Shown: positions 17,950 to 27,524 of the stretch, piece by piece
Position numbering within the stretch: position 1 is the first letter of the stretch
Layout of the letters: the number at the start of each line of letters is the position of its first letter
Assembly: GCA_001765415.1 (NCBI GenBank)
Contig: CP017245.1
Location: 372,001 to 436,000, forward strand
Direction of reading: 5' to 3'
Source: Candidatus Melainabacteria bacterium MEL.A1
Lineage (GTDB): Bacteria > Cyanobacteriota > Vampirovibrionia > Gastranaerophilales > Gastranaerophilaceae
DNA length: 64,000 bases
The notes under the pieces: generated by a model
Seen by the model: only the letters and a program-made list of their open reading frames with translations
The model's database searches: none
Told to the model about the DNA's origin: nothing
Position numbers and translations under genes: made by a program

Positions 17950-19314
17950 TTGTTTGAAAAATTTACAGAAAAAGCAATTAATGTTGTAAGTGCTTCACAA
18001 GAGAATGCAAAATTAGCCGGAGCAACAATTGTTGCACCTGAAAATCTTTTGTTAGCTTTGTTCGATGAAGCAAAAGGAATTTCTTTGAAAATTTTTAAAT
18101 CTTACGACATTACTCATGAAAAATTGGTGAAAGAAATTGGGAAATATATTTCATTAACCGGTGGGAAAACTGTTCAAAATCAAACTTTACCATTTGACGA
18201 TGAATATAAAGAAATTTTAAAGAAAGCTCTTGATTTGGCTAACAAATCAGGAAACCCTACAATTTTGTATGAGCATTTGTTTTTGTCTGTAATTACTGAC
18301 AAAAAATCCAATAACGTAAAAATTCTGGAAGATTTAGGCTTTGATATTTACAAGTCTAAATCTCTCCTGGAAAAACTTGTTCAAAAGAAAACAAAACGTT
18401 TATATCATCCTGAATACGATGAACACAAAAGTAAAAAAGAGGATAAATCACAAGAAACTGATGACATATTCAAAAATGAAGCAGCATCAAAAGTTTTTGA
18501 ACGAGCAGCAGCTAAGCTTTCCACTTCAAATTATGAAATTATGGGAACTGAACAGATTTTGTCATCAATTTTAGAAGATAAAAATTCGGAATTAACTAAA
18601 ATTTTTGCTCAATATGGAATTACAAGTGAAAACTTTGATGAAAAATTGGCAAATATTCAATCAAGACAATCCGAATATGAAGGCAGACAAATAATTTTTA
18701 CACCAAATGCTTTCAAAGCAATGAGTATGGCTTTAGAAACCGCCAAAGAACTCGGTTCTTCAGTCGTTTTGCCGGAGCATATTGTACTTGGAATGTTGAA
18801 AACAAAACGAGGAATTGCCTACGATATCTTAAAAGAAATGAAAGTACCTGCAAATGATTTGGCACACAGCATTATCAAACCGATTGAAAAGCAAATGCCT
18901 GAAACATTAACTATCCTTCGACTTGCAAAAGAAGAAGCGAGAAGGTTGGGGAGAAATATTGTTGGAACTGAAATGTTTTTATTAGGCATAATCGGTGAAG
19001 GTACAGGTATTGGCGGTCAAGTTTTGGCAGAACTAGAGATTACAATGCGTGATGCTAGAGCAGTTGTTGAAAACTTAATTGGCTTTGGAAACGAATATTA
19101 CGATAAAGAAATCGTGTTTACGGAACGTGCAAAAAGAGTTTTAGAAACTGCGTGGGAACTTGCCAAAAAAGACCATAAAGAAAAAATTGAGTCAGCACAC
19201 ATGCTTTTAGCATTGACGACTGAGCCTAATTCGCTTGCAATGAAAGCGTTAGAACAATTAGGAGTTGACGCAGTTGAAATTAAAGAGGGAGTAAAAAAAT
19301 TCCAAGAGGCTTAA
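17950..19314 (+). CDS. Six-repeat Clp_N protein lacking an ATPase domain
   Basis: 454 residues from a TTG with GAGG eight bases upstream. It begins 'MFEKFTEKAINVVSAS', like ClpC/ClpA N-domains. Six Clp repeats can be read, at about 1-70, 78-145, 175-240, 248-310, 312-380 and 385-452. The fifth is almost a canonical ClpC copy ('EEARRLGRNIVGTEMFLLG', 'EGTGI'). A charged linker (146-175) splits the first pair from the rest. No Walker A or B motif is present. In ClpC these domains bind adaptors and substrates. Isolated Clp-repeat proteins occur in plastids (ClpT). Here it may modulate a ClpCP protease encoded elsewhere. Confidence 0.85.
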   Translation: MFEKFTEKAINVVSASQENAKLAGATIVAPENLLLALFDEAKGISLKIFKSYDITHEKLVKEIGKYISLTGGKTVQNQTLPFDDEYKEILKKALDLANKSGNPTILYEHLFLSVITDKKSNNVKILEDLGFDIYKSKSLLEKLVQKKTKRLYHPEYDEHKSKKEDKSQETDDIFKNEAASKVFERAAAKLSTSNYEIMGTEQILSSILEDKNSELTKIFAQYGITSENFDEKLANIQSRQSEYEGRQIIFTPNAFKAMSMALETAKELGSSVVLPEHIVLGMLKTKRGIAYDILKEMKVPANDLAHSIIKPIEKQMPETLTILRLAKEEARRLGRNIVGTEMFLLGIIGEGTGIGGQVLAELEITMRDARAVVENLIGFGNEYYDKEIVFTERAKRVLETAWELAKKDHKEKIESAHMLLALTTEPNSLAMKALEQLGVDAVEIKEGVKKFQEA

Positions 19315-20574
19315 TTGATTAAGGATTGCGTAGAAAAATTTATAAATAAATACAATTTAACAGGCACATTTATCGTTGCTTTTTCGGGCGGATACGATTC
19401 AATGTGCCTGTTAGATGTTTTGAGTAAAATTTCTGATGATATTGTTGCCGTACATCTCAACCACAATTGGCGAGGAGAAGAAAGCAGACAAGAAGAACAA
19501 AATTGCCGAGAATTTGCGAACCACGCAAATATTAAATATTACACAGAAACCCTCTCAGACGATATCGAAAAAACAGAAACTGCAGCAAGAGAGGCTAGAT
19601 ATGAATTTTTAAAAAAATGTGCAAAAAAATTCAATTCAAATATCGTATTTACTGCTCACAATTATGATGATAATGCCGAAACTGTTCTTTATAGAATTAT
19701 AAAAGGAACCGGAACTATCGGCTTGCAAGGTATTTTAGAACATAGAGATATTTTTTACAGACCTCTTTTAAAAACATCAAGAACAGAAATTGAAAAATAC
19801 ATAAAAGATAATAACTTGTCGCCAAATATTGACAGTTCTAATTCTAATCAAAAATATAAAAGGAATTTTATCCGCCATAAAATAATTCCTCTTTTGCAAG
19901 AAATCAATCCAAATGTCAAAGATGCTCTAAATTCTTTATCAAATTTAGCCAAAGAAGATAATGAATTGATAAATTTAAAATTGAATAATGATATATTAAA
20001 CTCATCTCCAATTGAGCAAAAAAGAATTATTTATAACATTTTATTAGAAAATAAAATCGATTATGACAGAGAAAAAATCGAAAATATCCAAAAATTTATA
20101 AACAAAAATAAATCCTCAAAATCAGGGAAAACCTTATCATTAAAAGAGAATTTGTGGTTGTTTGTTAGTAACAAAAAGGTTGAAGTTATCTCTAAAACAG
20201 AAAAAAATAATGACGAAATTCCTATAAAAGAATGTGGAGATTATAACTTTGATGGGAAAATTTTTTCAATTCAAAAATATGATGAAATTCCCCAGAAATA
20301 TCCTGACGATAAAGATTTTGTCGCATATATAAGTATTGATAAAATTGATTTTATCCTAAGACATAGAAAAGATGGAGATAAAATTCATCCGTTAGGTTCA
20401 AGAGGTTCGCAAAAATTAAAAAAATACTTAAATGAGAAAAAAATTCCGCAACACAAAAAAAATGATTTATTCCTACTATGCAATGAAAACGAAGTTTTAT
20501 GGGTTGCAGGAATTGGAATTAGCGAAAAAATAAAGGTTGTAAATAAGCCAACACATATGATAACATTGAAATAG
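19315..20574 (+). CDS. tilS: tRNA(Ile)-lysidine synthase
   Basis: 419 residues from a TTG directly after the previous stop, with GAGG five bases upstream. TilS modifies C34 of tRNA-Ile(CAU) to lysidine so that it reads AUA. The N-terminal PP-loop 'AFSGGYDSM' binds ATP, 'VHLNHNWRGEES' and 'TAHNYDDNAET' are family marks, and the C-terminal TilS domain includes 'RHRKDGDKIHPLG' and 'KLKKYLNEKKIP'. The tilS-hpt order that follows is widely conserved. In this genome AUA appears to start infC as well. Confidence 0.94.
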   Translation: MIKDCVEKFINKYNLTGTFIVAFSGGYDSMCLLDVLSKISDDIVAVHLNHNWRGEESRQEEQNCREFANHANIKYYTETLSDDIEKTETAAREARYEFLKKCAKKFNSNIVFTAHNYDDNAETVLYRIIKGTGTIGLQGILEHRDIFYRPLLKTSRTEIEKYIKDNNLSPNIDSSNSNQKYKRNFIRHKIIPLLQEINPNVKDALNSLSNLAKEDNELINLKLNNDILNSSPIEQKRIIYNILLENKIDYDREKIENIQKFINKNKSSKSGKTLSLKENLWLFVSNKKVEVISKTEKNNDEIPIKECGDYNFDGKIFSIQKYDEIPQKYPDDKDFVAYISIDKIDFILRHRKDGDKIHPLGSRGSQKLKKYLNEKKIPQHKKNDLFLLCNENEVLWVAGIGISEKIKVVNKPTHMITLK

Positions 20575-20587
20575 AAAGGTTTTGGTT

Positions 20588-21127
20588 ATGGATATTAACA
20601 AATTAAAAATATTATTTACTGAGAACGAAATTCAAAACAAAATTAAAGAACTGGCTCAAGAAATGAACGATTTTTATAAGGGAGAAGAAGTAATAGCAAT
20701 TTGTGTATTGAAAGGTGCTGTTATGTTTGCGGTTGATTTGATAAAACACCTTGATATGCCTTTAAAGCTAGAATTTATCAGATTATCAAGCTACAATGGC
20801 GGGACAACTACAACAGGAAAAGTCAATGCAGTTGATATTTCGCTTCCTGATTTAAACGGCAAAAATGTTTTGATTATAGAAGATATAGTTGATACAGGTT
20901 TGACTGCAAAATTTTTATTAGACTTTTTGCACTGCAATTTTCACGCAAAATCAGTTAAATTCTGTTCTTTACTAGACAAAAAAATAACACGTATTGCAGA
21001 TGTCGATGCTGATTATTATGGATTTGAAGTTGATGACAAATTTTTAATAGGTTACGGATTGGATTACGATGGTTATTATCGAAATTTAAGATACATCGGC
21101 TATATGGACAAAACTGATCTGGAGTAA
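20588..21127 (+). CDS. hpt: Hypoxanthine phosphoribosyltransferase
   Basis: 179 residues from the ATG at 20588, with AAAGG eight bases upstream; a TTG at 20582 is the alternative. It makes IMP or GMP from hypoxanthine or guanine and PRPP. The PRPP loop is 'VLIIEDIVDTGLT', 'CVLKGAVMF' is the pyrophosphate loop, and 'RLSSYNGGTTTTG' the flexible catalytic loop. The partner tilS is directly upstream, as in many bacteria, but ftsH does not follow. Confidence 0.95.
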   Translation: MDINKLKILFTENEIQNKIKELAQEMNDFYKGEEVIAICVLKGAVMFAVDLIKHLDMPLKLEFIRLSSYNGGTTTTGKVNAVDISLPDLNGKNVLIIEDIVDTGLTAKFLLDFLHCNFHAKSVKFCSLLDKKITRIADVDADYYGFEVDDKFLIGYGLDYDGYYRNLRYIGYMDKTDLE

Positions 21128-21130
21128 GTT

Positions 21131-22222
21131 TTGGAAAAATTTGAAAAAGTAACAGAATTAATACAAGAATTTTATAAAATCGAGGGAAAGAATTTTCCCA
21201 ACGAAATTTTTGCAGTGCTAAAAAAAATCATTGATTTTAGCTCCGGTTACATTGTTTTTTCAAACTCTGAAAACATTGAATATTCATATAATAGCAAAAT
21301 TTCAAACATTTCTGAAATCAAAGAAAGCTGTTTGAAAGAAGATTTAATTTTCAAACACACAATGTTTGGTCAAATTATTATCACAGGAGAAAATTTTTCT
21401 TCTGATGATAAAAAAATCTTTAAAACTTGTGCTGCAATAATTTCTAATATTATAAAAGATTTTGAAGTTTCAAAAGTCATAAAAATGCAACTAAACGCAT
21501 TGCAACAAGGCTATATTGACATAAAGAAAAACAATCAAAAAATCAAAGAGGCAGAACAAGTCAAAACGAAATTTATCTCTCACGTTTCACACGAACTCAG
21601 GACACCAATAAATTCTATTTTGGGTTATTCTGAGTTGTTGGGAGAAGAATTTACCGGAACTCTAACAGACAAACAAAAAGAATTTGTAAATGATATAAAA
21701 ATTTCGGCATTACATCTTTTAGGAATGGTTAATGAAATCCTTGATATGTCGAAGATTGAAGCAGGTGCTGTAAAGTTAAATTTGAGAAAATTTGAAATTG
21801 TTCCTTGTATAAAGGAAGTTATAAATATAATAAATCCGCTACTTTTGCAAAAAAAACAAACTTTGAAAACAGAATTAGATAATTTTGAAATCAAAGCAGA
21901 TTACAATAAAATCCAACAAATCCTATTCAATCTATTGAGTAACGCAATAAAATACACTCCTGATAATGGAGAAATTAACATAAATTGTTATAAAGAACAA
22001 ACAAATGCAATAATTAAAATTAGAGATAACGGAATTGGAATTGAAAGCAAATATTTAAACAGAATTTTTAACAAATTTGAACAAATCGGAGAACCTCAGC
22101 AAAACTCGACAGGACTTGGGCTTGCAATAACTAAAGAACTTATAAATATCCATAATGGAGAAATTAGTGTTAAAAGTGAACCTAATAAGGGAACAATATT
22201 TATAGTTCGTATCCCCTTATAG
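21131..22222 (+). CDS. Soluble sensor histidine kinase
   Basis: 363 residues from a TTG, with GGAG seven bases upstream inside the hpt gene's end. The N-terminal 130 residues look like a small-molecule sensing (GAF-like) domain and no membrane segment is present. A coiled region leads into HisKA with the phospho-acceptor in 'FISHVSHELRTPIN', then a HATPase with 'NLLSNAIKYTP', 'IRDNGIGIESK' and 'STGLGLAIT'. No response regulator is adjacent. Its place at the end of the Clp-domain/tilS/hpt operon hints that cytoplasmic stress is sensed, by inference only. Confidence 0.9.
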   Translation: MEKFEKVTELIQEFYKIEGKNFPNEIFAVLKKIIDFSSGYIVFSNSENIEYSYNSKISNISEIKESCLKEDLIFKHTMFGQIIITGENFSSDDKKIFKTCAAIISNIIKDFEVSKVIKMQLNALQQGYIDIKKNNQKIKEAEQVKTKFISHVSHELRTPINSILGYSELLGEEFTGTLTDKQKEFVNDIKISALHLLGMVNEILDMSKIEAGAVKLNLRKFEIVPCIKEVINIINPLLLQKKQTLKTELDNFEIKADYNKIQQILFNLLSNAIKYTPDNGEININCYKEQTNAIIKIRDNGIGIESKYLNRIFNKFEQIGEPQQNSTGLGLAITKELINIHNGEISVKSEPNKGTIFIVRIPL

Positions 22223-22224
22223 AG

Positions 22225-22253
22225 TTGTTTTTTATTACATGATATGTTACAAT
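22225..22253 (+). promoter_or_regulatory. Promoter of the 22290 gene
   Basis: TTGTTT, a 17-base spacer and TACAAT, just after the kinase stop. GAGAGGAG follows as the SD. Confidence 0.7.
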
Positions 22254-22289
22254 ATTTATAGTCGCACAGTATGAGAGGAGTTTAACAAC

Positions 22290-22997
22290 ATGGCATCCAT
22301 AAAAGACGCATTTGATGAGTCATTTCAAGACACCCACGCAATTATTAAATACATAATCTTCGCATTACCGGTATTTTATTGTATTTATCTTTACACAAAT
22401 AACAATATGGGTGGTTTTTGGACAATGGCTACCATTACTTTTTTGATGTTATTTGGAATTTTGATTAAATGCACCGCAAATGTGAGAAACGGAAAAGATG
22501 CAGTTTTACCATCATTTAATATATTTGGAATACTTTGGTCAGGCTTGAAAGGGACAATTGCACTCGGGCCTTCAATTGCAATCAACTCTTGGCTTGCAGT
22601 TTTAGTTAACCAAAACTTACTACCAAACATCTTTGTAGAACCTAACACATTAATGGTTTTTCAAGGAATTGTATGGGCGTTATTCGGTTCTATAATGTTG
22701 ACAGGTTATTTATGTTACGCAAAAACTTTCAAAATCGCTGATGCTTATAACTTCAAAACTATTTCAGAATCTTGTATTGATATTTTAGTAGCAGTTTTAT
22801 TTATGATTCCACAAGTTTTGATAGCAAACGCAATACTAATCATCCCTGTTTCTTACGTAATTTGGGTATTTTTCGGATTGCCTAGCCCAATTGCAAACTT
22901 CTATTGGAGTATGGTTTTGATATTCAACCTCGCAATGTGCGGTCACTATCTTGCTCAAATGGACTATGAAGCAATCAAAAAAGAAGATGATGTATAA
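22290..22997 (+). CDS. Integral membrane protein, possibly DUF4013-like
   Basis: 235 residues with about five or six membrane segments and no signal peptide. It starts 'MASIKDAFDESFQD' and ends in a short acidic tail. The spacing of hydrophobic pairs and the 'GLKGTIALGPSIAIN' segment resemble DUF4013-type proteins, but the match is weak. GAGAGGAG precedes the ATG, a promoter lies at 22225 and a terminator at 23017, so it is its own transcript. Function is unknown. Confidence 0.7.
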   Translation: MASIKDAFDESFQDTHAIIKYIIFALPVFYCIYLYTNNNMGGFWTMATITFLMLFGILIKCTANVRNGKDAVLPSFNIFGILWSGLKGTIALGPSIAINSWLAVLVNQNLLPNIFVEPNTLMVFQGIVWALFGSIMLTGYLCYAKTFKIADAYNFKTISESCIDILVAVLFMIPQVLIANAILIIPVSYVIWVFFGLPSPIANFYWSMVLIFNLAMCGHYLAQMDYEAIKKEDDV

Positions 22998-23016
22998 AAA
23001 ATTGTAACTAAAACTC

Positions 23017-23046
23017 AAAAGGTGGAATAATTAAGTTCCACCTTTT
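23017..23046. terminator. Bidirectional terminator between the membrane gene and uvrB
   Basis: AAAAGGTGGAA pairs with TTCCACCTTTT around an eight-base loop, with T-runs in both directions. It serves two convergent genes. Confidence 0.93.
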
Positions 23047-23053
23047 TTAATGC

Positions 23054-25048
23054 TTATTTTTTATCATTCAACATTTCACGCATTTTTTTCAACTTATCCC
23101 GAATTTCTGCTGCTCGTTCAAAATCAAGAATTTTAGCAGCTTTGTGCATATCTTTTTCTAGTTTATCAATAAGTTTCGGTAAATCCTTTTTATCAATTCC
23201 CATATCAACCATTTCTTCAGCAACAATATCTTCCAAATCTCTATAACTTGCAACAAGAGAAAGAAGATTGTTTTCAATCGGTTTTTTAATAGTTTGAGGA
23301 ATAATACCATATTTTTTGTTGTAATCCATTTGGATTTTTCTACGTCTTTCGGTTTCGTTAATCGCATTTTCCATAGATTCAGTCATTCTGTCAGCATACA
23401 TAATAACTTCACCGCAAGCGTTACGAGCCGCACGACCAATTGTTTGAATTAAACTTGTTTCGGATCTCAAAAAGCCTTCCTTATCCGCATCCATAATTGC
23501 AACAAGCGAAACTTCAGGAATATCCAACCCTTCCCTTAACAAGTTAACTCCAATCAAAACATCAAATTCGCCCAACCTCAAATCTCTAAGAATTTCGACA
23601 CGTTCTAATGATTGGATTTCACTATGTAAATAACGCACCTTTATTCCTTCTTGGATAAAGAAATCTGTCAAATCCTCCGCCATTCGCTTAGTCAATGTTG
23701 TAATCAAAACTCTTTCATTCTTTTCAACACGTTTTTGAATTTCAGCTTTCAAATCATTGATTTGTGACTCAATCGGTCTAACAGAAATCTTAGGATCAAC
23801 AAGCCCTGTCGGCCTGATGATTTGCTCAACCAATTGAGAAGACGTTTTACGCTCAAATTCTGACGGAGTTGCGGAAATATAAATTTTTTGATGAACTTTT
23901 TTGAAAAATTCCTCACTTTTCAAAGGTCTATTATCTTTTGCACACGGTAATCTGAAACCATAATCAATAAGAGTAGATTTTCGTGACGCATCACCATGAT
24001 ACATTCCTTTTAGTTGTGGCAATGTAACGTGAGATTCATCTATTACAGTCAAAAAATCACCTTGAAAATAATCCAAAAGTGTTGCAGGAGCAGAACCGAC
24101 CGGTCTACGCTCAATAATCCTTGAATAGTTTTCAATACCGGAACAATAGCCCATTTCTTTAATCATTTCAATATCGTATTTTACTCGTTGCTCTAACCTT
24201 TGTGCTTCAACCAACTTATTTTGATTTTGCAGCTCAACCAATCTGTGCTGCAATTCTTCTTTAATTAATTTAATCGTTTCATCAACATTCTCATCATTAG
24301 AAACATAGTGAACCGCCGGATAAATAACAACACTTTGCGGAGTTTCAATAATTTCACCTGTCACATTGTCAATTTTAACAATTTTTTCAATCTCGTCACC
24401 AAAGAAATAAATTCTAGTAATAATTTTTTCATAAGCCGGCATAATCTCAACAATATCACCTCTTGCACGGAAGGTAGAACGTTCCAAAACAAGATCGTTT
24501 CTTGTATATTGCACACTTACCAAATGTTTTAACAAATCATCTCGCTCAATTTCATCCCCGACTTTAAGCTCAACAGAACCTTTAAAGTAATTTTCCGGCA
24601 ATCCCAAACCATAAATACAACTAACAGACGCTACGATAATTACATCATTTCGCTCATACAGGCACCTTGTTGCATTATGACGTAACCTATCAATTTCTTC
24701 ATTGATAGATGCGGATTTTTCAATAAATGTGTCCGTTCTCGGGATATACGCTTCCGGCTGATAATAATCATAATAACTTATGAAATATTCAACTGCGTTA
24801 TCGGGAAAAAGTTCTCTAAACTCATTGTATAATTGTGCAGCAAGTGTTTTGTTATGCGCAATGATAAGAGTTGGCTTTTGAACTCTTTCAATTACATTTG
24901 CAATAGTAAAAGTCTTACCTGAACCGGTAATCCCAAGTAATGTCTGCGCATCATCACCGGCATTAATCCCCTCAACTAATTCTTCAATTGCTTTTGGTTG
25001 ATCTCCCGCAGGTTTATATTTGGAATGTATTTTAAATTTTTTCTCCAT
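23054..25048 (-). CDS. uvrB: UvrABC excinuclease subunit B
   Basis: 664 residues from the ATG at 25048. UvrB is the damage-verifying helicase-like core of nucleotide excision repair. Walker A is '[10 protein letters not shown]'. The beta-hairpin region '[12 protein letters not shown]' inserts between strands. 'DESHVTLPQ' is motif II, and 'QTIGRAARN' is motif VI. A C-terminal UVR domain (last 40 residues) binds UvrC or UvrA. The start at 25048 is preferred to 25063 because a TATAAT box ends exactly six bases before it. The message would then be leaderless. uvrA and uvrC are not in the window. Confidence 0.97.
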   Translation of the reverse strand: MEKKFKIHSKYKPAGDQPKAIEELVEGINAGDDAQTLLGITGSGKTFTIANVIERVQKPTLIIAHNKTLAAQLYNEFRELFPDNAVEYFISYYDYYQPEAYIPRTDTFIEKSASINEEIDRLRHNATRCLYERNDVIIVASVSCIYGLGLPENYFKGSVELKVGDEIERDDLLKHLVSVQYTRNDLVLERSTFRARGDIVEIMPAYEKIITRIYFFGDEIEKIVKIDNVTGEIIETPQSVVIYPAVHYVSNDENVDETIKLIKEELQHRLVELQNQNKLVEAQRLEQRVKYDIEMIKEMGYCSGIENYSRIIERRPVGSAPATLLDYFQGDFLTVIDESHVTLPQLKGMYHGDASRKSTLIDYGFRLPCAKDNRPLKSEEFFKKVHQKIYISATPSEFERKTSSQLVEQIIRPTGLVDPKISVRPIESQINDLKAEIQKRVEKNERVLITTLTKRMAEDLTDFFIQEGIKVRYLHSEIQSLERVEILRDLRLGEFDVLIGVNLLREGLDIPEVSLVAIMDADKEGFLRSETSLIQTIGRAARNACGEVIMYADRMTESMENAINETERRRKIQMDYNKKYGIIPQTIKKPIENNLLSLVASYRDLEDIVAEEMVDMGIDKKDLPKLIDKLEKDMHKAAKILDFERAAEIRDKLKKMREMLNDKK

Positions 25049-25082
25049 AACAAAATTATACATTAAGCAAAAATACTAGCAA
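25049..25082 (-). promoter_or_regulatory. Promoter placing the start site at the uvrB ATG
   Basis: Read on the minus strand: TTGCTA, 16 bases, TATAAT (25060-25055), six bases, then ATG. No SD is present. It could drive a leaderless mRNA. Confidence 0.6.
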
Positions 25083-25147
25083 AAAAAATTTTTACGTGTT
25101 TATATATAATTGACTATAGTTATACATTACTGGCATGGTACCAAAAA

Positions 25148-26248
25148 TTGATTAATACAGTTTGTACAATAAATCAGGTTAAACCAACAATTAACCATTC
25201 ATCAAAGCCGAATAATCAAGCTAAAAAGCACAAATATCAAGATCCGTTAAATAAAAAAGTTCCTGTGCTAATGTCGTATTCAAACGAAATTGGTACAGCA
25301 ATTTCAGAAATCGCCCCCAAATTAGGTACTGCGCTTTGGGCTCCAACCTTTTTGTATCTTGGAGCAGACATTTATGACAAGTATAAAAACGACAAAGACA
25401 ACTACAAACCGAGTGGAAAAAGAGCTTTAAAACGTGCAATTTTTCAGGGAATGACATCATTGATTGCATTACCTGCAGTAATTTTTACTGCGCAAAGTGC
25501 AATTTCTCCTCTTGCCCAATTTGACAAATGGGGAATTAACGGAAACACCAAAGACGCCGTATATAGGCACACAAAAAGCGTTATCGACCAAGCTCACGGT
25601 TCTGCATTAGATAGTTATGAAGAATTTAGCAGGGTTATAAAAACTACCCTTGAAAACAAAATTAAATCAAGAAAAACAGAAAAGAAAACTGTTAACATTT
25701 TCAAAAGAACTTGGAACAAACTATTCACACAACGTTACGCACTGCTTTCTGCTGATAAAGCCAGAGTTTTAACCTTTGCAGAAGCAAATGCTAAAAAAAC
25801 ATATCAAATTCTCACGGCTTTAAATGAAGGCGATAAACGCAAAGTTCCACATCGAATTTTTCAAAAATACAAAAAGACACTTCCATTGATGAAAGAAATG
25901 TACAAAGACGGGGATTATTCTCATCAAGCAACAAGAAATGCCCTTATAGAGTATCAAAATTCTCTAATTTTTAAAAACAAATTATTAAAAACTATCGGTG
26001 GTTTTACTGCACTGTTACTACTTGCCAATCCAATCAACAATTTTGTAGATAAGCAAATTATGAAAAAATTCATCAGTCCTGGAATTGACCAAATTTCAGA
26101 AGGCTTTGTAAACGAATCCAAAATGAAGACAATCTTCAATAATATGAATACAGAAAATTCTAATGATAAAAACGAGAAGACATCGAACCTGATTGAGAAA
26201 TTAAAGTTTCAGCGCGAAACGAAGTCAAAGGTTGCGGGAAATCATTAA
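25148..26248 (+). CDS. Unknown protein with hydrophobic segments
   Basis: 366 residues if the TTG at 25148 is used. No SD is seen and the frame stays open upstream, so the start is uncertain. Basic and Pro/Asn-rich N-terminus, two hydrophobic stretches (about 45-65 and 95-118), a long basic helical middle and a further hydrophobic segment (about 278-296). It resembles in style the 723-residue protein at 31146: N-terminal disordered part, conserved-looking 'YLGADIYDKYK' region, membrane-type helices. Its last 89 bases overlap the 3' end of the convergent CpaF-like gene. No family recognised. Confidence 0.55.
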   Translation: MINTVCTINQVKPTINHSSKPNNQAKKHKYQDPLNKKVPVLMSYSNEIGTAISEIAPKLGTALWAPTFLYLGADIYDKYKNDKDNYKPSGKRALKRAIFQGMTSLIALPAVIFTAQSAISPLAQFDKWGINGNTKDAVYRHTKSVIDQAHGSALDSYEEFSRVIKTTLENKIKSRKTEKKTVNIFKRTWNKLFTQRYALLSADKARVLTFAEANAKKTYQILTALNEGDKRKVPHRIFQKYKKTLPLMKEMYKDGDYSHQATRNALIEYQNSLIFKNKLLKTIGGFTALLLLANPINNFVDKQIMKKFISPGIDQISEGFVNESKMKTIFNNMNTENSNDKNEKTSNLIEKLKFQRETKSKVAGNH

Positions 26249-27521
26249 TATATTGACCATTTTCTAATTTAGAAACAAGTTTTACAGACAAAGCCGCTGT
26301 CCTTGCAGGTGATAATTCAACAATTGATGTAACACATCTTTTGCCGTTATCAAGTTTGTTTATTTGCACCAAATAATCATAATTTGTCAAAACTTTATTT
26401 TTTGCCAACTTTTCAGACAGGTTCTCATTTACAACTACATTATTAACAAGTTTTGAAATTGCCGTCTCTACAGATGATGCACACAAAGTCGAAATACAAC
26501 CCTTTCTTTCAGAAAACTCAATTATAGAAGTATTCAAATCCGAAATAATATATTCTGGCTCAATTTTCATAATATTTTCAACAATCTCATCCAAATCAGT
26601 TGATTTTGTGTCAATACTAAATTTCATCAAATAATTTGATTTTGAATTAATCTGAGATGATTTCTCTAACAACACCGCTCTTTTATTCAGAATAGTAGTG
26701 TTTATCAATACATCCAAGAATGTTGTTTTACCAGAATTTATATCTCCTGAAAATATAATATTTTTCTTTTCAGAAATCGCATTAATAATAAAATCCAAAA
26801 CTTCTCTTGATACAAAAGCATTATCCAAAATACTTTCAATATTAAATTCTACAGTTTTTCGAATAATGATATTAGTACCAGAATTGGAAATATTAGCAGT
26901 TATAACAGAAATCAAAAGATTATTATATTTCACATTCCAAACATTTTTCGACAAATCAATTTTTGTACAAACCATCCCCGAAATACTGTTTATCAAAAAT
27001 TCAAGTTGCTGATTTGACAACATCATTTCTGTATTCAAAATTCTACCACCGATTTCAATATGTACACTATTTGTACCATTAACAAATATTGCAGAAACAT
27101 TTTCTTGTGAAATCAAATATTCCAAAGGACCAAAACCGATAACAGCAGACGACAATTTTTCAATTAATTTTTGCTTATCATCATCCGAAAATGAATATTT
27201 TTCTACTGAAAACTTATTATCAACAAAGCTTTTTATCAATTCTTTTTGTTTTTCTTGAGAATACTCACCCCAAACAGGAATTGAATTAATTTTTTCAATC
27301 AAATCTTTTTTTAAATCATTTTCAACGACAGAAATATCAAGATTTTGTGGTGCAACTTCATTTTCAATAGCATTTTCAATTTCTTGTTTTTGAGGTTCAA
27401 CAATTTCCTCTGCTTTTTCATCAGAAACATTTTTGCGAATGAATGAAAACTTATATGGGAGTTTAACTTCTTTCTTATCAGCTTTTTTAAACCTACTGCT
27501 TAATTTGCTATTTTCTAACAC
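26160..27521 (-). CDS. Degenerate CpaF/TadA-like secretion ATPase
   Basis: 453 residues. A long charged N-terminus precedes a CpaF-type N-domain with 'IGFGPLEYLI' (128-137), 'AIFVNG' and 'VHIEIGGRIL'. The C-domain has a Walker A-like 'GDINSGKT' (259-266). The Walker B/Asp box region reads 'EYIISDLNT', without the usual acidic 'GE(V/M)R' pattern, so catalysis is doubtful. CpaF ATPases drive Tad/Flp pilus assembly. It follows a CpaE/TadZ-like gene by three bases and is surely co-transcribed. No TadB, TadC or secretin gene is near. It may be a regulator or a diverged motor. Confidence 0.75.
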   Translation of the reverse strand: MLENSKLSSRFKKADKKEVKLPYKFSFIRKNVSDEKAEEIVEPQKQEIENAIENEVAPQNLDISVVENDLKKDLIEKINSIPVWGEYSQEKQKELIKSFVDNKFSVEKYSFSDDDKQKLIEKLSSAVIGFGPLEYLISQENVSAIFVNGTNSVHIEIGGRILNTEMMLSNQQLEFLINSISGMVCTKIDLSKNVWNVKYNNLLISVITANISNSGTNIIIRKTVEFNIESILDNAFVSREVLDFIINAISEKKNIIFSGDINSGKTTFLDVLINTTILNKRAVLLEKSSQINSKSNYLMKFSIDTKSTDLDEIVENIMKIEPEYIISDLNTSIIEFSERKGCISTLCASSVETAISKLVNNVVVNENLSEKLAKNKVLTNYDYLVQINKLDNGKRCVTSIVELSPARTAALSVKLVSKLENGQYINDFPQPLTSFRAETLISQSGSMSSRFYH

Positions 27522-27524
27522 GTC

